A stretch of 64,000 nt of DNA from NCBI GenBank assembly GCA_027475525.1, contig JAMWFC010000111.1:744001-808000 (forward strand). Direction: 5' to 3'. The stretch's first letter is position 1, and each line of letters begins with the position of its first letter. The stretch comes from Macrolepiota albuminosa (lineage: Eukaryota > Basidiomycota > Agaricomycetes > Agaricales > Agaricaceae). Position numbers and translations under genes: made by a program. Below, in pieces: positions 57,543-64,000 of the stretch. A model generated the notes under the pieces. It was not told the DNA's origin. It saw only the letters and a program-made list of their open reading frames with translations, and searched no databases.

Positions 57543-60500
57543 TTAAGCGCCGGCACGCTTACTTAATTGATGTGGGCGCTTAACGCCCTTCAACTCCAAA
57601 TAACGGTCAAGTGCCGCTAGCTTGGAGCAATGGGAGTGTGGCTCCCATGTTGTGTCCCCCAGGGACCAACGTACTTCAAACTCGAGCGTGTTACGCTCAG
57701 TCCACCGGTGCCCAATTATGCACTCAACGAACCATTTGTCATCGTCTCGAGCCCTAAAATCATAGGGGCCCGGGGTTGCCCTGTTAGGGAACAGCGCATC
57801 GTCAGACGCGCTGTAAGGTCGCAACAGCGACACATGAAACTTAGGAACGATGCGTCGTTCCTGTAATGCCAGAGGCAGCTCCAACACGTAGTTGGAGGTA
57901 CTTGGCTCTGCGTCTAGGACGCGGTATGGGCCTACCCATTTTGGGCAGAGTTTACTCGCCCGTCCCTTTGGGAGCCTCAGATTACGCGTTGATAGGTATA
58001 CCAACGCTCCTACAGCTATTGGCGGGTCTGCTTGCCTACGGTGATTGGTGTTTTTCGCCTGGAAGACTCGCGCCTCTATGATGGCGTCATGCGCCGCCAC
58101 AATGTTCTCCAGGGCCTGCCTGGCGAACTCGACAACTCCGCGGTGAGCCACTGTGTCAGCACGAACTTCGTGCAGCATGGAGGGCAAGTACCCTCCGTTG
58201 AGTTCAAAGGGCGCATACCCTGTGGTATCCGAGATACTCGCGTTAATCGCAAACTCAGTGAGCGGGCACCAGTCCACCCAGTCCCGTTGGTCAGGGCAAA
58301 CAACTGCCCTCAAAATCTGACCTATACTGCGGTTAGCCCGCTCTGTCTGCCCATCCGTTTGAGGATGGAAGGACGTCGACATGAGGAGTCGCGCTCCTAG
58401 CAGTTTGTGGAGTTCTCTCCACCATTGAGACGTGAACTTCGAGTCACGATCACTCACAATGGTGCTAAGCAGCCCATGCAGCCTAATGATCTCCCTCAGG
58501 TAGATCCACGACAGCTCCTTAGCCATCAGCATAGTTCGCACCGGTATGAGGTGCACCATGCTCGTCATGCGGCATATGACTACCCAGAGGTAATCGAACC
58601 CTCTGGACTCGGGAAAGGGACCTACGAAGTCCATTCCGATTGAGTCCCAGGGTTTCACCGGCACGGGTAGCTGGTGTAGCTTCCCGGGAGGGGATCCAGG
58701 GGGCAACTTTGCCCTCTGACACGCTGCGCATGACACGCAAAACTTAGTCACTTCTTGGGCCATACGTGGCCACCAATACCATCTCCGGATGTAGCCCAAC
58801 GTCCGGGCGGCACCAAAGTGCCCCACCAGGGCATGGGCCTGGTCCAAGACCTGCGTAACAATGGTACGCGTACGGGGGAGGCATACCACTGCCACCCCTT
58901 GACGGTTCTCCGTCGTGATGAGTCCACCAGGCTCATGCCTGAACCGAGGATGATCGTCAGGATTGGCGATTATCTCGGCGAAGAGAGGATCATTGCCATA
59001 GTCCTGCACCACCTCCTGCCGGAAGTCGTCATTGACCAGGCTAGGAGGCTGGGATGAAGGCAATTCGCCTTTGAGCATCTCCGCAAGCGTAACGGGTACA
59101 TTGTGGCGCTCGTGCTCCCTAGTGGACGCTGGGTCCACGGCTTCATGCTCCTTGAGCAACTGGGTGGCTACGTCCCGTTCTTCACACTGCTCTCTGAGGT
59201 GAGTGCTTTGCCTCCGTTCATCGTCACGCATAGCACATACTTCCAGGACATGCTCCCTGAGCTCCTGGTATCGGTGGAGAGGTAAATCCTCTCCATCAGG
59301 GTCTATGCAGCAGTCTGCCTGCACATACTCATGAGGCTCGTGAGCCTCCCCAACTACATCACTCTCAAAGTAGCGCGACAAGCAGTCTGCCACTTTGTTG
59401 AGTTCACCTTTAACATAGGTGATGTCAAACTGGTATCTCGACATGTAGTCTATCCACCGTCGCTGGTGCGGCAACAAGTTCACCTGAGTTTTAAAGAACT
59501 CAAGGGCCTTGTGGTCCGTTATGATGTGGATGGGGTATCCCATCAGCTTATCCTCCCACTTGAGGAGGGCCTCGAGTATGGCAAGAGTCTCCAGCTCGTG
59601 CACCGCATAGTTTTGCTGGGCCGTCGTGAACTTCTTCGACATGAACCCTGCTGGGCGGCACGTCTGCCAGCTGCTTCCCTGGCCGTACATGGCTCCGACG
59701 CCTGTCTTGGACGCGTCGCAAATGAGCCATATTGGCTCGTCCCGTCTAGGGTCGATTGGTCGAATCACCAGAGTCTTCGTACAGATCCGTTTGACCATCT
59801 CGAAGCACCGCTGGTGCAACGGCCTCCAATTGAATGGTGATCCGTTCTGTGTCATGGCCATAAGTGGCCCAGTATAGGCTGTGACATCAGGCAAGAAGCT
59901 CGATATGTAGTTGACAAGGCCAACAAATTGTTGGATGTCATTGTAGTTTTGGGGCGTGCGCCACTCCCGAATACGATCGAGCTTGTCCTGATCAGGGTGG
60001 ATACCCCGCTCATCTATGACATGCCCTAGGCAGTCTATACTCTGAGCGTAGAGCTCACATTTTTTCCACTTCAAGTACAACTTGTACTTGTGCAGTCGTT
60101 CGAATACGACTCTGAGGTGCTGCTCATGCTCCTCCATGGTATCCGAGTAGATGAATATGTCATCTAAGTAGACGTGCATGAAACGTCCTATTACGTCTCG
60201 GAAGATAGAGGTCATTAGCCTCTGGAAAGTTGCTGGAGCATTGCAGTCTCCAATCTGCATTATATTGCTCGTGAATGTACCCATGATCGACGCAAATACG
60301 GTCTTGGGTACGTCCTCGGTGCGAATGCGCACCTGCTCGTAGGCGTCATGAATGTACCCATGATCGACGCAAATACGGTCTTGGGTACGTCCTCGGTGCG
60401 AATGCGCACCTGCTCGTAGGCGTCAGTAAGGTCAATCTTTGAGCGATACTTCGCCCAAGCCACGTCTTCCCGGATCACCTCTTGATCTGGTAAAGGAGTT

Positions 60501-63500
60501 ACATCCTTTATGGTATTGTCATTGTGCTGACGCGCATCAAGAGCTGTTTGAAGGGTTCCATCCTTCTTCGGGATGCACAATAACGGTGCAGCTTGAGCGG
60601 TGGTGCATGGGGACCACCATTGAGCATTCAAATAGCGATTAGTCTTATCGCGTAGTTGCTCCTGGAGGGCACGCGGACAGCGCGGCAAGTGGTACTTATA
60701 CTGCTTGTTCTCGTCTATGAGATTAATCTCATGGTTCACCTCCCGCCATGGCGGGAGCTCCTCCTTGGTCCCATTGACCATGTCGGCAAATTCTTCTTGC
60801 CATTGCTGACGCAACCGAGGAATATCTTCCTCACGAAGGCTTGTCGCCTTCTGTTTCCCCTTCATGCGTACCGGGGGAAGTACTTCCACCGTCTCTGAGG
60901 GTGGCCAAGGCGGCGGTGCATACTGCTCACGCAGTGCGAGCACCTGATTGACACTGTCATCAGGTATATGTAGTCTCAGCGGGGCACCCGCTGCCGCTGC
61001 CTTATAAGCCACAAGGCTTCTTCCTTCACGTACAAGCGAGTACGCTACGGATACCTCGTCTGGGGCTGGCTGGCGATACGCTGGTTTGACAGTCATCCGT
61101 CTCTGGTGCGCATTTCGCGCACACGTGGCTGCCACCAGCTCGTTCCACTCTTGCGGCATTCGGGGGTCGTATGCCCAGTCGTACTCCGGCAGGGGAGCTG
61201 GTCGCTCCCATAGGGACCGTGTGTCCCCCTCTACTGAGGCTTCCGCCTCTCGGATGCTGTCTTTCAAGTCTTCCAACTTGACTTGTGAGGACGTAGGTGG
61301 ACATACATCCACTGAGTCCTCCCGTCGTCTCGCCTTTTGATGGCGTTTGTCTGGAGGCCTTGCGCCTCGAATCTCAGGAGCGATTATTCGCTCGTTGCTC
61401 CTCTTGGAGGCTTGATACTCCTCCTCGCTCATCATTACCACGTTGTGGTCTGCGCTCAGTCCAGGCATAGCCTGCACTTCCTCCTCCACATCCTCCACGG
61501 CTGGCACTCTGCGCCGGCCAAGTCATGGAGAGTCCTTGCATTTCTCCGTAGTGCGATGACGTTGCAGACGATTATCAGTGTCGTCTGCTGTAGCTCGTTC
61601 GGCTGGGATCACTTTCCCATTCACTAGTACCTGACATTGGTCAAAGTCTAGTATGACTTTGTTACGCCGCATGAATGGCGTTCCCAGTATCATATTGTAG
61701 CGATCGAAGTTCGCTACATCCATGTATTCCCGGCTACGTGAGCCTGGCGTTTGGACATTCACATTTGTCCCATACTGCACCATGGCTCAGCTCCCTACGG
61801 TGCCCAGCTGTAACGCCAATGGCGTATCCAACTCCTGCACGGATATTCCGTACACATGGGCGAACTGGGGTGTTATGCCCGATGTGGTACTCCCAGAGTC
61901 CCATAGGGTCCATGCCTTGTGGCCGTCTACGTCCACATACGAGACCAGGCACTCCTTGTCTGCTCGTTTCAATGTAGGGTGCTGCAAAGTGCCCTCTGCA
62001 CGACGAAGGGTCACCTTCTTCATCCGAACTACGTTATTCCGTTCGGGATCATTTGTGGACGGCCAATCCGTCATTGCCGCTAGGCACTCAGAGTCGCTGT
62101 CGCGACTGTAATACTCATTGTCGTAGACGTCGTCATATACGTTGACTGTGATGTACTCCTCCCCCTCCACGACCACACTCTCGGGCTCGGTGCCTGATGC
62201 CTCCTCTGGGGGCTCCTGGTTGTTTGTGGGGTGCTCTGCCTCAGAATCGGCAGATACGTCTCCATCACTCCCACTCGCGGCTGCAGTATGTGCAGCTCGA
62301 AGGTGGGCGTGGGGTGTATACCCCTTCCTCGGGGGTCCTGGCTTCGCAGGGCAGTTGGTAGCGTAGTGGCCTGGTTGGCCACACGCGAAACAAGTCCCAG
62401 ACTGTCCCGGTGGGTTGGCTGGCTTGAAGTCCGGCCTTGGTTTAGGACGTTCTCCGTCCGGCGCCCGCTCTGGGCGTGGGCGGCTCCGCCCCCGGTTCGC
62501 AGCAGGGGTTCTGCGTACAACAAACCGCGTGTTGCGATCACGGTCCAAATCGGTCTTTTTGGCCAGGAAGGTCCCCACATGCTGACTCCGTGAAGGTGTC
62601 CCACCAGGCGGTAGTCGCCTGGGTCCCCCTTTGTGTCCACTCCGATGTTTGTAGTGGTTAGCAGTCTTCAGAGACTGCTCATACCGGATGGCATATGCCA
62701 CAAATTCTTCCACATCGTTGACTTCTGGGGACAATCCGTCCTCACATATCAAATAGCGGCGCATATCCGCTGGAATGCCATCCAAGAACGTTTCAAGCAT
62801 TGTATACCCGTCCGGGTATACTGCCATGTTCTGGGCATGGTCATTAAGGGTATCATAGAACCCTTGTACTCCCAACTTCTCGGTGTACTTGGCAGACTGG
62901 AAGTCCCGCCTTGCATCCTGAAGCGTTGAGGGGTGTACGAATCGATCGTACAGTCCTGTAAGGACTCCTTTAAACGTCCAGTCATATTGGACACGGTTGA
63001 CGTGCAGTACTGCCCGTCGAAACCAACCCATGGCCTCTCCGGCCAAGAACTCAGGCAGAACAAAGATTTGTTCTCGTTCCATACGGTCACCTCCGTATAA
63101 GCACATGGCAAGATGGGTGCATACATCCATCGCCCAATCTTCCAGGTTGCTGAACTTGGACGCGCCTGTATAGGCGCGAATGTGCCTACTGTCTGCTTTA
63201 CGCAGCTTCACTCCGTCTGGTAACCGTAAGGTTACGCCCAGGGCATCATCGACTACTCAATGCAGGCGATCGTGCATGGCTTCACAATGCATTCGAATGG
63301 CTTCCCGCTGACCCGGGGATCTAGTCGCCAAATCAGTGGCATGGGGAAGCAACTTCCCCCGTCCACCTTGCGGAGGACGTCCCGAGCCTCCTCGACTGTG
63401 GGCATAATTGCCCTCGTCTCGAGGGATCAACCTAGGACCGTCATTCCGGCCGTTACCAGGGACATCACGTCTCGTGGCGCCATCTTGATCGAGGAAGTCT

Positions 63501-64000
63501 CCTCAATCATGATCGTTGCGCCGCCCTGGACCTGGAGAAGCTTGATTCTCCTGATCCTGCATGACGAATTGACGACGCATCTCGTCAATGGGCTTAGTGC
63601 CCTCGAATACGATGCCCTGATCGTCGATAAGGGACTGTCCCTTAGACCTGAGGTCGCCATTGCGCATACATTGATACGTGACTCTGTCGCTCAACGTTTC
63701 GGCCATGGGCACACGCGGCATCACGGATGCCTCGCTTTCCACTTTGAGCACAGTGCTATTGTGCCCATCCGGACCTGACATATCTGTCCTACGGTCTTGG
63801 TTACGCATGTGTGGGGGCTCCTCACGCCACCCTTGTCCTGCTGGAGTATAAAAAGTACTCACCGGTCTTACTTCGGGCACTTCTTGCACCCGTGCTAGTG
63901 CCTCCACTAGCTCGATTCTGACATCTTGATTGCGTCGTGCCAAGCATTCCTCAGACGTGTGGCTCCAGGGGGTCGAGACCCCTGATTGCCGTGTGGCCTT
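57543..64000 (-). pseudogene. gag-pol polyprotein, single frame, interrupted by TGA and a 77-bp duplication
   Basis: One minus-strand frame from the window edge to the natural TAA at 57543-57545, about 2,100 codons with one duplication copy removed. Gag core near 63200-62650 (HIRAYTGASKFSNLEDWAMD); zinc knuckle CFACGQPGHYATNC at 62349-62392; protease WDSGSTTSG near 61900, then NVILGTPFM-type NMILGTPFMRRN; reverse transcriptase with KYRSKIDLTDAYEQV and the catalytic YLDDIFIYSD; RNase H ICDASKTGVGAMYG; integrase HALVGHFGAARTLGYIRRWY with CVSCAACQ, GMDFVGPFPES, VSDRDSKFTSQWW and HPQTDGQTERANRS (Asp-Asp-Glu core); a chromodomain-like end EFEVRWSLGDTTWEPHSHC. Stops at 63503, 63257, 61787 and 61523 are all TGA in the same frame. 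The duplication 60272-60425 shifts the frame within reverse transcriptase; deleting one copy rejoins it. Confidence 0.92.
60272..60425. repeat. 77-bp tandem duplication 10 (in reverse transcriptase)
   Basis: Bases 60272-60348 are repeated exactly at 60349-60425. The repeated unit encodes the stretch VRIRTEDVPKTVFASIMGTF of reverse transcriptase, leaving two overlapping partial pol frames. Confidence 0.96.

Larger units (their letters stand above)
53903..64000 (-). mobile_element. Ty3/Gypsy retrotransposon with second long ORF, 5' end outside window
   Basis: GC-richer and CpG-rich DNA that stops abruptly at the AT-rich island on its left. On the minus strand the order is gag, protease, reverse transcriptase, RNase H, integrase, chromodomain-like end, 102-base gap, ORF2, polypurine tract, LTR. 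The gag frame is still open at base 64000, so the 5' LTR and primer-binding site are beyond the right edge. All catalytic motifs are visible, but in-frame TGA codons and two 77-bp duplications interrupt it, so this copy is not shown to be active. Confidence 0.92.

Noticed and set aside
1..64000. CRISPR arrays, rRNA genes, bacterial-type operons
   Set aside because: None seen. The 77-bp repeats are single tandem pairs of unrelated sequence, not arrays with spacers, and the gene structure is fungal.

Overview
The window looks like nuclear DNA of a mushroom-forming basidiomycete (Agaricomycetes, probably Agaricales). The evidence is many short introns of about 45-60 nt, a two-LysM secreted protein, a fungal rhodopsin-domain membrane protein, F-box/LRR genes, and Ty3/Gypsy and KDZ-like transposon sequence of the type common in agarics. 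Gene calls rest on reading frames joined across GT-AG (twice GC-AG) introns and on family motifs. No database search was possible.

Left part (1-18.4 kb) is gene-dense. It holds UTP22/Nrap (ribosome biogenesis), a LysM effector-like protein, a disrupted extended short-chain dehydrogenase, the NEDD8 E1 regulatory subunit ULA1, an F-box-like protein, a DSYGSSN-repeat disordered protein (minus), 3-hydroxyanthranilate 3,4-dioxygenase BNA1 (minus), and a protein with a possible Whi5/Nrm1-like GTB motif. From 18.4 to 22.9 kb lie a 1.87-kb TIR element with a KDZ-transposase-like remnant, a 0.69-kb pogo/mariner-like MITE and CpG-poor AT-rich DNA.

Middle part (22.9-43.2 kb): rhodopsin-domain protein, the SUMO E1 subunit UBA2 (minus), a second F-box protein, the checkpoint clamp loader RAD17 (minus), a DDE transposase remnant, two tandem paralogues with RRM-like, coiled-coil and HPD-type C-terminal regions, and an O-methyltransferase with a long Ser/Pro-rich tail (minus). 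From about 45 to 54 kb the DNA is AT-rich, almost free of CpG and without credible genes. It looks like decayed transposons and includes a 6.4-kb-spaced direct repeat.

Right part (54-64 kb, open at the right edge) is one Ty3/Gypsy retrotransposon on the minus strand. It has a single-frame gag-pol and, unusually, a second long open frame of about 1,075 codons (ORF2) downstream of pol, followed by a polypurine tract and a probable 3' LTR. Both frames are cut only by TGA codons at positions that fit CGA-to-TGA change.

One structural signal runs through the window: ten tandem direct duplications, each with a period of exactly 77 bp, spread over genes, introns, intergenic DNA and transposons. In UTP22 (second copy), in pol and in ORF2, removing one copy restores the reading frame. 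The most economical explanation is untrimmed 77-mer overlaps at contig joins, so several apparent frameshifts here are probably assembly artefacts and not biology. The best candidate for something undescribed is ORF2 of the retrotransposon.
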